Part shown: piece by piece, positions 50,709-60,187 of the stretch
Numbering within the stretch: position 1 is the stretch's first letter
Layout: each line of letters begins with the position of its first letter
Source of the DNA: Pseudomonas endophytica
GTDB lineage: Bacteria; Pseudomonadota; Gammaproteobacteria; Pseudomonadales; Pseudomonadaceae
Assembly: GCF_001411475.1 (NCBI RefSeq)
Contig: NZ_LLWH01000176.1
Span: forward strand, 1 to 64,000
Direction: 5' to 3'
Length of the DNA stretch: 64,000 bases
Made by a program: the position numbers and the translations under genes
The notes under the pieces: generated by a model
The model's database searches: none
Seen by the model: only the letters and a program-made list of their open reading frames with translations
Told to the model about the DNA's origin: nothing

Positions 50709-51893
50709 TTAAGACATCCTTGCGCGGGGCTGTGTAGAGTGTTTTACAGTTGATCCGAGGCTGGCTCGCTGCAACTGGTTTTCGAACAGTTCGATAGTCT
50801 TCGGCCAACCTTGACGACACGCATGGTGGCGAGCATTCAGGCGCACAGTGCGTAGTGTTTCTGGCTCCTCAAGCAACCAAGCGGCGGCGTCGATCCAGGC
50901 ATATTCATCGCCCGGCATAGCCAAAACACCGTTATAGCCATGACGGATATGCTGCCCAGCCGCCGCTGCGTCATAAGCAACCAGCCCCAGTCCTGAGGCA
51001 AGGGCTTCAAGCACGACATTGCCAAATGCCTCGGTCAAACTGGGGAACAAAAATACGTCGCCACACGCATAGTGCCGCGCCAGATCTTCGCCTAATTGAG
51101 CGCCACAAAAGAAAGCTTCTGGCAGTGATGCTTCCAGTGTTGCCCGTTTGGGGCCATCACCCACGATAATCAGTTTGAATCGCCGGTGCGGATACCGCTC
51201 TTGTAAGGCCGCGAGGCAACGCTGGAGGGCACCCAGATTCTTTTCAGGTGCCAAGCGTCCTACGTGTAGCAGCGCAATATCGTCCTCACCCAGCCCCCAA
51301 CTTTGACGCAAGGCGTTACTGCGCTTTGCTGGACTGAACAGTTGGCTATCGACACCGTGTTCGAGCAACTCGAGGCGGTCAAAATGTCTACGCTCTAACT
51401 CAATCTGTTGGCTGATACTGGGCACAAGTGTTAAGGCTGATCGGTTGTGAAACCAACGTAAATACTGGGTAAGCAGTCGAGAAAAAAGCCCTACACCAAA
51501 CACGTGGGAGTAGTGCTGCAAGTGCGTATGAAAACCACTGACTACTGCAATGCCCAGTCGGCGTGCAACACGCAGCGCACTGAAGCCAAGAGGACCTTCT
51601 GTAGCGATATACACCACATCCGGGCGCTGTAATTGCCAGCGCTTCATTAAGCGATGGGTTGAGGTCATGCCCCACTGACGTTCGGGATAACCTGGAACAG
51701 ACCCGCCGCGACACAACATCAGGTGCTCAGAACTGCGTTGATTGCCATCGCCCATCTGGCGTGGGCGCACCAGTTCGACGTGATGATCGCGAGCGCGCAG
51801 CCCATCGAATAAGCGCCCAAGGGTGTTGGCCACGCCGTTTATTTCAGGTGGAAACGTTTCGGTGATCAGAGAAATGTGCAGGGCAGTTGTCAT
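50709..51893 (-). CDS. Glycosyltransferase family 4 protein (MgtA-like)
   Basis: The 394-residue protein is a GT-B retaining glycosyltransferase. The N-terminal part has LITETFPPEINGVANTLGRL and GFHTHLQHYS; the C-terminal nucleotide-sugar part has LLHVGRLAPEKNL and the E-x7-E motif in SLTEAFGNVVLEALASGL. It resembles mannosyltransferases acting on diacylglycerol or glycolipids. Substrate is not certain. The C-terminal end is directly next to a duplicated REP block; the last residues (STVKHSTQPRARMS) look nonconserved and may have been changed by that event. Confidence 0.86.
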   Translation of the reverse strand: MTTALHISLITETFPPEINGVANTLGRLFDGLRARDHHVELVRPRQMGDGNQRSSEHLMLCRGGSVPGYPERQWGMTSTHRLMKRWQLQRPDVVYIATEGPLGFSALRVARRLGIAVVSGFHTHLQHYSHVFGVGLFSRLLTQYLRWFHNRSALTLVPSISQQIELERRHFDRLELLEHGVDSQLFSPAKRSNALRQSWGLGEDDIALLHVGRLAPEKNLGALQRCLAALQERYPHRRFKLIIVGDGPKRATLEASLPEAFFCGAQLGEDLARHYACGDVFLFPSLTEAFGNVVLEALASGLGLVAYDAAAAGQHIRHGYNGVLAMPGDEYAWIDAAAWLLEEPETLRTVRLNARHHACRQGWPKTIELFENQLQRASLGSTVKHSTQPRARMS

Positions 51894-52044
51894 CGCTTCA
51901 GTCTCAACATGATCTATGTCGACTGCGTGTCAGCTTAATGATGAATTTATGGCGAATGCAGCTTTAGACGGCAATGAGACAGCTCGGGGTCTTTTCCTAT
52001 TTCATTTCAAGCAATAAAACGGGAACAGGCTTTGGGCACCATGC

Positions 52045-52078
52045 GGCCCTCAGCGCTTGACGTGCAGCGATGAGGGCC
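52045..52078 (-). terminator. Hairpin downstream of the small unknown gene
   Basis: GGCCCTCA (52045-52052) and TGAGGGCC (52071-52078) form an 8-pair stem just after the stop of the leftward 52085-52414 gene. No strong T run follows on the minus strand. Confidence 0.5.
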
Positions 52079-52084
52079 TAGGTT

Positions 52085-52414
52085 TTACTCAGGTATGTTT
52101 AAGCAGGCAGTTACATAGGCAGCCGCATTTTCGAGTGTGAGCGAGGTAATGCGATGCTCATCCTCGAACGTATATGCCTTGGAAAAGATGCCGGCGGTTG
52201 CACTGCTGTAAGTGACCCCGTTAGGGTATTCGCTGTTGTGCAGGCGCCTGTCCAGAGCGTCTTCGGTCAGAGAGGAAGAGTCAATGACCATGCGTTCTTC
52301 GAGGTTGTTGACCCCATTGATATAAACGCTGTCCGGGTCTAGACCCAGTGGACTCAAGTCGGTTTTAAGTTGGGCGCGGATGCGCTCGCGCAGAATTTCT
52401 CTAAGAGTTGTCAT
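52085..52414 (-). CDS. Small protein of unknown function, family member A
   Basis: I do not know this 109-residue protein (start MTTLREILRERIRAQLKTDL). It is an apparent paralogue of the gene at 60569-60943: both have a helical ER-R--L segment, then GLDPDSVYIN (here) against GLECDNLYIN, then a shared IFSKAYTFEDEHRI against VFSKGWTYEDAHRI. No signal peptide or membrane segment is seen. The start at 52414 has AAGGA 8 bases upstream; a frame to 52570 is rejected. The LDPDSVYIN and FSK-type segments remind me of N-terminal parts of large Pseudomonas dermonecrotic-toxin-like proteins (DUF6543), but here no toxin body follows. That link is only an impression. Confidence 0.78.
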   Translation of the reverse strand: MTTLREILRERIRAQLKTDLSPLGLDPDSVYINGVNNLEERMVIDSSSLTEDALDRRLHNSEYPNGVTYSSATAGIFSKAYTFEDEHRITSLTLENAAAYVTACLNIPE

Positions 52415-52579
52415 GTTTAATTTCCTTGTATGCGTTTCAAGCAACGAGAGCGTCCTGCTCTGCAAGTGGTTTGCTTGAAGGTCTTGGCAAGGAGGATTTA
52501 AATACAAATCGCGCCTGCGATGTGCATATCTATGTAGTGCAGTTGGGCGAAAACCTGTTGTAGCGCCCACGCAAGTGTT

Positions 52580-53335
52580 TCAAGATTTTTTAACGGACAA
52601 TGCCTCTTCGCCCCGCTCGCGTACCCAAAACAAGGTCGCACCGGCTACTGCGGCGGGCATCATCAGCACGTTCAACACGGGTATTAACAACACCAGATAG
52701 ACCATCCCGCCAAAACTTAGGCTCTGCCAGCGCTTTTGCCGCAGCCAAGCGAGCATCTCGTTCCAACCCAACTTGTGGTTATCAGCTGGGTAGTCGATGT
52801 ACTGAATAGCCATCATCCAGATCCCGAAAATGAGCCATAACGGCGCTGCGATCAGGTTGACCACCGGTACAAAAGAGAGAATCAGCAAGGCAATCGCACG
52901 GGGTAGAAAATAGCCCAGCTTGCGCATTTCTCGTGCCAGTGTGCGTGGCACCATTGCCATCAGTTCGCCCCAGCTGAAGGGTGGAGCGTTATCGACCCCG
53001 CGCACTACCGCTTCGACTTTTTCTGAGAGAAAACCGTTAAAGGGCGCGGCGATAATGTTGGCAAACATCGTGAAGGTGAAAAACACCATCAAAATGAGCA
53101 GCACCACAAAAAGTGGCCACAACAGGTAGTTGAGGAAGCTCAGCCAACTGGGTAGCGTCGGCATCAGGGTATCGACCCAAAGGCTAAACTGATGTCCGGC
53201 AAAGTAAATCAGCCCGACAAACAGCACTAGGTTGATCAGTAACGGGAGCAGTACGAATAAACGCAGGCCTGGGCTCAGGACCAGCTTTAGGCCTTCACGC
53301 AGGTACTGCGGACCAGATAGAACAGGGGCGGGCAT
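52580..53335 (-). CDS. cysZ: Sulfate transporter CysZ
   Basis: CysZ (251 residues) is an inner-membrane sulfate permease. It has four long hydrophobic segments (for example [20 protein letters not shown]) and the family region [15 protein letters not shown] and [20 protein letters not shown]. It is a single gene divergent from trxB by 311 bases. Its link with sulfur supply agrees with the cysD-cysNC genes 6 kb away. Confidence 0.92.
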   Translation of the reverse strand: MPAPVLSGPQYLREGLKLVLSPGLRLFVLLPLLINLVLFVGLIYFAGHQFSLWVDTLMPTLPSWLSFLNYLLWPLFVVLLILMVFFTFTMFANIIAAPFNGFLSEKVEAVVRGVDNAPPFSWGELMAMVPRTLAREMRKLGYFLPRAIALLILSFVPVVNLIAAPLWLIFGIWMMAIQYIDYPADNHKLGWNEMLAWLRQKRWQSLSFGGMVYLVLLIPVLNVLMMPAAVAGATLFWVRERGEEALSVKKS

Positions 53336-54612
<1,277 letters not shown>

Positions 54613-54624
54613 TCCGCAGCGTAT

Positions 54625-54650
54625 AAAAAACCGGCCTTGGCCGGTTTTTT
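54625..54650 (+). terminator. Bidirectional terminator after trxB
   Basis: AAAAAACCGGCC (54625-54636) pairs with GGCCGGTTTTTT with T and A tracts on both sides, placed between the converging trxB and hopJ-like genes. Confidence 0.9.
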
Positions 54651-54663
54651 TATGGAGGCGAGC

Positions 54664-55005
54664 TTAGGCTTTGCGCGTCAGCGGCTGGGCCTGGAGTTTA
54701 ACCCCGGCCAAGCCGTGCTTGATTAAAGCGCGGATGTTGCTGTGATCAATGCCTTCTGGTGTCTCCAGTACAGAGCGATAGTGTTCACCGAACGCCAACA
54801 GCGCTTCTTGATCGCTAAAGCCTTCGAGCACAGCCAAACCCAGGGTTTTGCACGAGCCTTCGTTCTGCCCGGCTGCGTTCTCGACGCCGCCGTTATTGAA
54901 CGCCTGCGGCTGGTAATCGTAATGCGCAGCGACAAACGCGAGCGTATCGGCGAATAGGTGTTGGCCGCTGTTGAGGCTGACGCGCAGCGTGTTTACATCA
55001 GTCAT
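54664..55005 (-). CDS. HopJ-family protein
   Basis: The 113-residue protein starts MTDVNTLRVSLNSGQHLFAD and contains TLAFVAAHYDYQPQAFNNGG, ENAAGQNEGSCKTLGLAVLE, matching the HopJ family (PF08888). The name comes from a P. syringae type III effector candidate, but homologues are widespread in non-pathogens and no effector function can be assumed. The start ATG at 55005 overlaps the end of the DUF1244 gene by 8 bases, so the two are co-translated. Confidence 0.88.
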   Translation of the reverse strand: MTDVNTLRVSLNSGQHLFADTLAFVAAHYDYQPQAFNNGGVENAAGQNEGSCKTLGLAVLEGFSDQEALLAFGEHYRSVLETPEGIDHSNIRALIKHGLAGVKLQAQPLTRKA

Positions 55006-55294
55006 GCTGTTTTCCTTTGGCAAACGCCGCGACTTGTTCGGCGCTGGCTTCTTTCTGGTAGTGGGACTTCCAATCGGCGTACGGCATGCCGTAGACCACT
55101 TCACGTGCGTCATCGAGGCTCAGCTCGATCTGGTGTTCATCAGCCGCAGCCTTGTACCACTTGGACAGGCAGTTACGGCAAAACCCCGAAAGGTTCATCA
55201 GGTCAATGTTCTGCACGTCTTTGCGGCTGTCCAGATGGGCAACGAGGCGGCGAAAGGCGGCAGCTTCAAGTTCAAGGCGCTCTTGGGGGGTCAT
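54998..55294 (-). CDS. DUF1244-family protein
   Basis: The 98-residue protein starts MTPQERLELEAAAFRRLVAH and contains MNLSGFCRNCLSKWYKAAAD, where the CxxC pair stands in a helical region, then DDAREVVYGMPYADWKSHYQ. This matches the SMc04008/DUF1244 family of unknown function. An in-frame ATG 12 bases upstream is an alternative start. It overlaps the downstream hopJ-like gene by 8 bases; folX is 30 bases upstream, so all may share one leftward transcript. Confidence 0.87.
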   Translation of the reverse strand: MTPQERLELEAAAFRRLVAHLDSRKDVQNIDLMNLSGFCRNCLSKWYKAAADEHQIELSLDDAREVVYGMPYADWKSHYQKEASAEQVAAFAKGKQHD

Positions 55295-55323
55295 AAAATT
55301 CACCAAGGTTAAATGGGCTGAAA

Positions 55324-55695
55324 CTAGCGGCTAGCCGCTAACGTAATTGACACCGACTCAGCAAAGCGAAGGGCGTGAGGCTTGTCGACTTCGACCTCGG
55401 CGTACAGAACCGCGGTATTGCTCATTACCAGATCCAGAAGCTCTTGTGTCAGGCGCTCAAGCAGAGCGAAGCGATTCTCTTCGACGTGTTGAATCACGGC
55501 TTTAGTGATGGTCCGGTAGTTCAGTGCGTGGTCAATGTCGTTATCACGCACGGCTTCTTGCGCGGCATAGAGGATGGTGAGGTTGATCAACACATCCTGT
55601 TTGTTGAGGATTTCTTCCTCATTGATCCCGATATAGGTGCGCAGACACAGGTCTTTTACGCGGATGCGGGCCATTCCTGGCTGAAGTTGTGGCAT
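55324..55695 (-). CDS. folX: Dihydroneopterin triphosphate 2'-epimerase
   Basis: FolX (123 residues) is the FolB-like epimerase making dihydromonapterin triphosphate. The core [20 protein letters not shown] and [13 protein letters not shown] define the fold. Assignment to FolX rather than FolB is by neighbours: it lies after folE and folM, the set that makes tetrahydromonapterin in Pseudomonas. The start [11 protein letters not shown] at 55695 overlaps the folE stop (TAATG). A frame running to 55824 is entirely inside folE and rejected. Confidence 0.92.
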   Translation of the reverse strand: MPQLQPGMARIRVKDLCLRTYIGINEEEILNKQDVLINLTILYAAQEAVRDNDIDHALNYRTITKAVIQHVEENRFALLERLTQELLDLVMSNTAVLYAEVEVDKPHALRFAESVSITLAASR

Positions 55696-56258
55696 TACGA
55701 CTTGCTCCGTCCTATCAATTGCAGAAACTCCATGCGGGTGCTGCTCGATTCGCGAAAGGCGCCGAGCATGACCGAGGTGTTCATGGTTGAGTTCTGTTTT
55801 TCTACGCCGCGCATCATCATGCACATGTGCTTGGCTTCAATCACCACGGCAACGCCAGCCGCTTGAGTGATGTTCTGGATGGCGTCAGCGATTTCTCGGG
55901 TGAGGTTTTCTTGGATTTGTAGGCGGCGGGCAAACATGTCGACGATACGGGCTACTTTTGACAGCCCCAGTACTTTGCCGGTCGGGATGTAAGCCACGTG
56001 TGCCTTGCCCACAAAGGGCAGCAAGTGGTGTTCGCACAACGAATACAGCTCGATGTCAGCCACGATCACCATTTCATCGCTGTCTGAGGCAAAGAGTGCG
56101 CCATTGACGATCTCTTCCACGCTTTGGTTGTAGCCGTGACACAAATACTGCATGGCTTTGGCTGCGCGTTTTGGGGTATCGAGCAGACCTTCGCGCTCAG
56201 GGTTTTCACCGAGGCCGACCAAGATCTCGCGGTAATGCTCAGGCAATGATGTGCTCAT
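55695..56258 (-). CDS. folE: GTP cyclohydrolase I
   Basis: FolE (187 residues) opens GTP to give dihydroneopterin triphosphate. The zinc ligands are in [20 protein letters not shown] and [16 protein letters not shown], so this is the canonical zinc type IA. The start [15 protein letters not shown] follows a GGAAG. Located between folM and folX, it feeds monapterin synthesis. A light-inducible folE is known in P. putida, which makes the LOV/MerR pair 2 kb away notable. Confidence 0.95.
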   Translation of the reverse strand: MSTSLPEHYREILVGLGENPEREGLLDTPKRAAKAMQYLCHGYNQSVEEIVNGALFASDSDEMVIVADIELYSLCEHHLLPFVGKAHVAYIPTGKVLGLSKVARIVDMFARRLQIQENLTREIADAIQNITQAAGVAVVIEAKHMCMMMRGVEKQNSTMNTSVMLGAFRESSSTRMEFLQLIGRSKS

Positions 56259-56281
56259 GAAAATACTTCCTCGCGGACGTC

Positions 56282-56992
56282 TTATTTAACGTGTCGTCCG
56301 CCGTTGACGGTCAAGGTGGTGCCGGTCACGTACGGGTTATCCAGCAGGTAGCGTAGGCTTTGATAAATAACCTCGGCTCCAGGTTCAATGCCCAGAGCTG
56401 ACTTAGCCAAGGCTTTTGCGCGATACGCCGCGTCGTCGTCGGGGTTGAACATCAGCAGGGCCGGGGCAATGCCGTTGACTTTGATCTGGGGCGCCAATTT
56501 AGCGGCAAATGACAACGTCAAGTTGTCTAGGCCCGCTTTGGTCGCGGCATAGGCGATGTGCTTACTACTGCCTTTGCGTGTTACGTCATCACTGATATGG
56601 ACGATATCAGCGGGGCTTGAGCGCGCTAACAGTTCGCTGCAATGCAGATTAATTAGATAAGGGGCGAGCATGTGTACGCTGAACATTTCGGTAAATGCGC
56701 AGGTTTCGCTGCCTGGTGTCTCAGCCAGCCACGTTGACGCATTGTGGACGATAGCCCGCAAACTGTCGGTGTGTGTTTTAAGCCGTGCAATAAAATCGAG
56801 AATACCGATTTCAGTCGAGAAATCGGCAAATAAAGTGATCGCGCCCAACTCACGCAAAGCCTGCACGCCGGGTTTTTCGCTGCGATAGCTGATGATCACG
56901 GGAAAGCCGTCAGCCAGCAGTTGCTTAGCGCAATGCAAGCCGATGCGCTGGCCAGCACCAGTAATCAGAATCGGGGCATAAGAAGTTGGCAT
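56282..56992 (-). CDS. folM: Dihydromonapterin reductase
   Basis: FolM (236 residues) is a short-chain dehydrogenase that reduces dihydromonapterin to tetrahydromonapterin, the cofactor of phenylalanine hydroxylase. The nucleotide motif [15 protein letters not shown], the catalytic [10 protein letters not shown] (Tyr and Lys) and the C-terminal TVNGGRHVK are intact. The start [12 protein letters not shown] at 56992 is preferred over 57058. It is 23 bases before folE on the same strand. Confidence 0.94.
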   Translation of the reverse strand: MPTSYAPILITGAGQRIGLHCAKQLLADGFPVIISYRSEKPGVQALRELGAITLFADFSTEIGILDFIARLKTHTDSLRAIVHNASTWLAETPGSETCAFTEMFSVHMLAPYLINLHCSELLARSSPADIVHISDDVTRKGSSKHIAYAATKAGLDNLTLSFAAKLAPQIKVNGIAPALLMFNPDDDAAYRAKALAKSALGIEPGAEVIYQSLRYLLDNPYVTGTTLTVNGGRHVK

Positions 56993-57087
56993 GTCGGGCT
57001 CGTTGCAAAATCGCCGGAAACAGTCGCGGCGCACTGGCAAAACTATACCAGCGTGCACGACCTAACGGCCAAGCCCAAGGCGATCCT

Positions 57088-57657
57088 TTAACTGCGATGA
57101 CTCAGGGCGTTGTTGGGTAAGGATTTGTTCGGCGCGCTGTGCAGCCAGCTCGCGAGCAAATGCGTCGAAAGAGGGATGAACAAATACACCATCAGCGGCG
57201 TTAGGGCCAAGGTACTGACAAACACCCGCGGCAACAGACTCAACTCGCCCAGCAATGGGCCTAAAACAAAGTTGAATAACAACGACACAGGAAAGAACGC
57301 CAGCCAGATGGCGACGGCTTGTTTCCAGCGCGGTGGCCGATGCCCTACAGCGCCGAACCAACCATCAATGCCGCTGACGCGATGTTCAGAAGGGTTGGCG
57401 AACAAATGGCTGCCGCGTTGCAGCCATGCTTTACGTGAAACCGAGTGTTCCCATGCGTATAACGTGGATTCGTCGGCAAAGCGGAAAATAATCTGAAATT
57501 CATCGTCGCCGGGAGGGGGGGCCAACACGCCAGAACCCAGATAACCGGTGAAGTCTGTGGCGAGCTGTTCGCCTTCGTGCAGCCAAACGATTAATTCTTG
57601 ATAACGGCCTTGTGCAACACGGCGTGCCACCATCAGGGTGACTGGGGAGGTAGACAT
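57088..57657 (-). CDS. Antibiotic biosynthesis monooxygenase-domain membrane protein
   Basis: The 189-residue protein has an N-terminal ABM fold (MSTSPVTLMVARRVAQGRYQ, then FQIIFRFADESTLYAWEHSV) and two C-terminal membrane segments (WLAFFPVSLLFNFVLGPLL and RVFVSTLALTPLMVYLFIPL). ABM proteins of this shape are of unknown function; the small domain is related to heme oxygenase-like and quinol oxygenases. It is upstream of folM on the same strand with a 95-base gap, so it may belong to the pterin cluster. The start at 57657 is chosen from the family N-terminus; the frame to 57747 is less likely. Confidence 0.82.
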   Translation of the reverse strand: MSTSPVTLMVARRVAQGRYQELIVWLHEGEQLATDFTGYLGSGVLAPPPGDDEFQIIFRFADESTLYAWEHSVSRKAWLQRGSHLFANPSEHRVSGIDGWFGAVGHRPPRWKQAVAIWLAFFPVSLLFNFVLGPLLGELSLLPRVFVSTLALTPLMVYLFIPLSTHLLASWLHSAPNKSLPNNALSHRS

Positions 57658-57765
57658 TGTGTATCTCCATGAGGCTGATGTCGCCCGGGTAGGGCAACCA
57701 CACAACACAGCGCCGGGGTGTTGGGCTGTGTGAAATAAAACATGCAAGGATTGTTCCTTTATATC

Positions 57766-57832
57766 GGTAGGAGCCAGTTTACTCGCAATCTTTTGTTTTT
57801 AACGATTAAAAGATCGCAGCCTGCGGCAGCTC
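57766..57832. repeat. REP-type element
   Basis: GGTAGGAGCCAGTTTACTCG runs into GATTAAAAGATCGCAGCCTG and GCAGCTCC, a diverged version of the family palindrome. Confidence 0.7.
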
Positions 57833-57900
57833 CAAAAGCAGAAGCAGCGCCGTTGTGGCCGCAGCAACGCAGGTGACACAAAAAAGATCACAAAGATGAG

Positions 57901-57968
57901 CTGTAGGAGCGAGCTTGCTCGCGATCTTTTTAAAGATCAAAAGACCACCAGTACGCCCGCTCCCACAG
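57901..57968. repeat. REP-type element
   Basis: CTGTAGGAGCGAGCTTGCTC GCGATC with a short inner palindrome is followed by AAAGATCAAAAGAC and CCGCTCCCACAG, close to the MerR-type gene start. Confidence 0.8.
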
Positions 57969-57989
57969 TGATGAGTACTCCAGGCCAGA

Positions 57990-58934
57990 ATGATGCCCGA
58001 ATTGACTAAACTTGAGCCCATTACAGCCTCTGTAGATCCTTCTCAATCTCAGGGTTTGTACCCGATCAGAGAAGTCGCTCGACTGACGGGTATCAATCCG
58101 GTGACGCTGCGCGCATGGGAGCGACGCTATGGCCTGATCCAGCCAACACGCACCGAAAGTGGGCATCGCCTGTACACAGTGCGCGATATTGAGGCGGTGC
58201 GTCAGGTCATGGGCTGGCTTGAACGTGGTGTGGCGGTCAGTAAAGTCGCCGAGTTGCTAGCGCGTTCGACCTCGTCTGGCTGTGTGTCGCAACCGTTAAT
58301 GGCCGATGAACACGGGCAATGGCAAGTGCGCATCAGAGATGCACTCAGCGATTTTAATGAGCCTGAGCTGGACCGTCTGTATGGGCAGATATTTTCCCTT
58401 TATCCGGTTGAAAGCGTGTTTCAAAGCATCTTGATGCCAATTTGGCATCAGTTGTTGAGGAGCCAGGATGAATTTGGCCGCACCAGCGAATGGCTGCTGT
58501 TCGATAATTTCTTGCGCGCACGCGTGCAGCACCGTCTGCACATGCAACCTGTGGATGCGAGCCATCGCGTATTGCTGGTGGCGCTGCCCGACATGTGCCG
58601 TGAACTGCAACTGCTGGTCGCCGGTTTACTGTTGAGCCACAGTGATCGGGTTGTCAGGGTGCTGGCAGTCGGTCAACCGCTGGATGAGCTACCCCTGATT
58701 TGTGAGAAAGTTATGCCTCAGGCGGTGGTACTTTTTGCCCATCAAGTGTTGGGGGCGGCCCACCAACGTCGATTAGTGCGGCTGGCGCAATCCTTAGAAT
58801 GTTCGCTAGCGCTGGCTGGTGAAGCGTCTAATGGGGCGCAAGAAGCGCTGAGCGGCGCTTCGATTGTCTGTTTGGGCAGTGAGGCGCGCTTGATGAACCA
58901 GCGTCTGGAGAGTGAACTCACAGCCTCGATTTGA
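57990..58934 (+). CDS. MerR-type transcriptional regulator, class II LitR (B12-independent) type
   Basis: The 314-residue protein has an N-terminal MerR helix-turn-helix (residues 23-90, YPIREVARLTGINPVTLRAW, ERRYGLIQPTRTESGHRLYT) and a C-terminal part like the cobalamin domain of LitR/CarH. B12 residues are missing: after W152 the 9-residue spacing leads to F-G instead of E-H, and the His segment reads LPDMCRELQLLV. That is the pattern of Pseudomonas PplR proteins, which answer light through LOV partners rather than B12. A LOV gene lies 77 bases away, convergent. Two in-frame ATGs (57990, 57993) are possible starts. Confidence 0.85.
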   Translation: MMPELTKLEPITASVDPSQSQGLYPIREVARLTGINPVTLRAWERRYGLIQPTRTESGHRLYTVRDIEAVRQVMGWLERGVAVSKVAELLARSTSSGCVSQPLMADEHGQWQVRIRDALSDFNEPELDRLYGQIFSLYPVESVFQSILMPIWHQLLRSQDEFGRTSEWLLFDNFLRARVQHRLHMQPVDASHRVLLVALPDMCRELQLLVAGLLLSHSDRVVRVLAVGQPLDELPLICEKVMPQAVVLFAHQVLGAAHQRRLVRLAQSLECSLALAGEASNGAQEALSGASIVCLGSEARLMNQRLESELTASI

Positions 58935-58945
58935 AAAACCTACCG

Positions 58946-58998
58946 TATAGGAGCGAGCTTGCTCGCGATCTTTTGATCTTTAACAGATCGCGAGCAAA
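58946..58998. repeat. REP-type element between convergent genes
   Basis: TATAGGAGCGAGCTTGCTCG, then GATCTTTTGATCTT and GATCGCGAGCAAAG. It lies between the converging MerR-type and LOV genes and may stop transcription from both. Confidence 0.78.
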
Positions 58999-59010
58999 GT
59001 TTGAGCGGCT

Positions 59011-59484
59011 TTAAACGGGCGATTTATTAACGGTATTTGCGGCTTTAAGCGCTTGCAGCTCAGCTTTTACTGCGGCCAACTCGAGTTCAAGTTGGGCAGT
59101 TTTTTGCTGGGCTTTGACCTGTTGGGTGACGTCTTTTTGCACCCCAATAAAATAGGTCAACTGATCCGAGTCATTGAATACGGGCGTGATCGATAGCTCG
59201 TTCCAGAAGGGGGTGCCGTCCTTGCGATAATTACGCAGTATCTGGCGTGTAGGCTCTTTGCGAATGATGGCTTCGCGAATCAATTGCAGGCCCGCTTGGT
59301 CGCGATCACCGGACTGTAAAAAGCGGCAATCTTGGTAAAGGATGTCGTCGCTGCTGTAGCCCGTCAGTGTCTCGAACGCTCGATTGACATAAATAAGGAT
59401 GTTGTCTTCACCTTCCTGTTCGGCCACCACAATACCGTCCTGAGACGCGTCGACCATGCGCTGCAGTAAACGGGCATTGATCAT
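59011..59484 (-). CDS. Short LOV-domain blue-light photoreceptor (PpSB-LOV type)
   Basis: The 157-residue protein consists of a single LOV domain: the photoactive cysteine is C53 in YQDCRFLQSGDRDQ, FMN contacts include NRAFETLTGYSSDD, LRNYRKDGTPFWNELSITP and the glutamine Q116 in YFIGVQKDV. A helical C-terminal tail (about residues 120-150, QQVKAQQKTAQLELELAAVK) probably makes the dimer coil. No effector domain is attached, so it must signal by contact. This matches the short LOV proteins of P. putida, paired with LitR-class MerR regulators. The start MINARLLQRMVDAS at 59484 has GGAG upstream. It is divergent from a flavodoxin gene. Confidence 0.93.
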   Translation of the reverse strand: MINARLLQRMVDASQDGIVVAEQEGEDNILIYVNRAFETLTGYSSDDILYQDCRFLQSGDRDQAGLQLIREAIIRKEPTRQILRNYRKDGTPFWNELSITPVFNDSDQLTYFIGVQKDVTQQVKAQQKTAQLELELAAVKAELQALKAANTVNKSPV

Positions 59485-59618
59485 GGTGCGGCACTCCAAA
59501 GGTCAGTTAAGTTGGAGCCATTTTAGGTCATCGCGCCAAGCTGTCTACGTGCTATCACCGAAAGCGCTACATCACCTGTTAGTATCCCTGCCTTTTAGTC
59601 AGTTACAGGATCAGATTG

Positions 59619-60074
59619 ATGAAAGTCGCCATCCTTTCCGGCTCGGTGTACGGCACCGCAGAAGAAGTCGCTCGCAATGCCAAACAATTATTGAACGCTG
59701 CCGGCTTTGAGGTTTTGTTCAATCCGCGCGCTAGGCTGGCCGATATTCAAGCCTTTGCGCCTGATGCTTTTTTGGCGGTCACGTCCACCACAGGCATGGG
59801 CGAGTTGCCAGATAATTTGACGCCGCTGTATAGCGAAATTCGCGATGTGTTACCTGCCGCTTGGCGCGGCCTGCCGGGCGCCGTTATCGCCTTGGGTGAT
59901 TCGAGCTACGGCGATACCTACTGTGGTGGCGGTCAATTGCTGACTGAACTGTTTGCCGAGCTGGGCCTGCAGGAAGTGCAGCCAATGCTGACGTTGGATG
60001 CCAGTGAAAGCGTTACGCCAGAGAGCGATTCTGAACCTTGGTTGGAAACACTCATTAAAGCGCTGAGCCAGTAA
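59619..60074 (+). CDS. Flavodoxin
   Basis: The 151-residue protein starts MKVAILSGSVYGTAEEVARN with the FMN phosphate loop, followed by STTGMGELPDNL and ALGDSSYGDTYCGGGQLL for the flavin ring. It is a long-chain-like flavodoxin (YqcA/MioC related), an electron carrier. No reductase gene lies next to it. The ATG at 59619 is preferred over the TTG just before it. It is placed 134 bases from the LOV gene in the divergent direction and may share its control. Confidence 0.9.
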   Translation: MKVAILSGSVYGTAEEVARNAKQLLNAAGFEVLFNPRARLADIQAFAPDAFLAVTSTTGMGELPDNLTPLYSEIRDVLPAAWRGLPGAVIALGDSSYGDTYCGGGQLLTELFAELGLQEVQPMLTLDASESVTPESDSEPWLETLIKALSQ

Positions 60075-60120
60075 ACACGGTAGGAAAAGCCAGTCGACGG
60101 TGGATTGCTTGCGCACTGTT

Positions 60121-60156
60121 GAAGATCAACAGATCGCGAGCAAGCTCGCTTGTACC
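60121..60156. repeat. Partial REP element
   Basis: GAAGATCAACAGATCGCGAG is followed by CAAGCTCGCTTGTACC, one half of the usual palindrome. Confidence 0.7.
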
Positions 60157-60187
60157 TACTCATTGCGCTTTCGTCATACCCCAGACG

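Larger units (their letters stand above)
57658..57989. other. Divergent gap with two REP elements
   Basis: No gene is seen. The gap separates the leftward ABM gene and the rightward MerR-type regulator and holds two REP-type elements (listed). I found no TRTACA-N12-TGTAYA site here. Confidence 0.75.

Noticed and set aside
56993..59618. PplR-type binding sites (TRTACA-N12-TGTAYA) near the fol genes, ABM gene, MerR gene and LOV gene
   Set aside because: I looked for the consensus reported for P. putida and found isolated TGTAC words only, mostly inside genes, with no second half at the right distance. Light control remains an inference.
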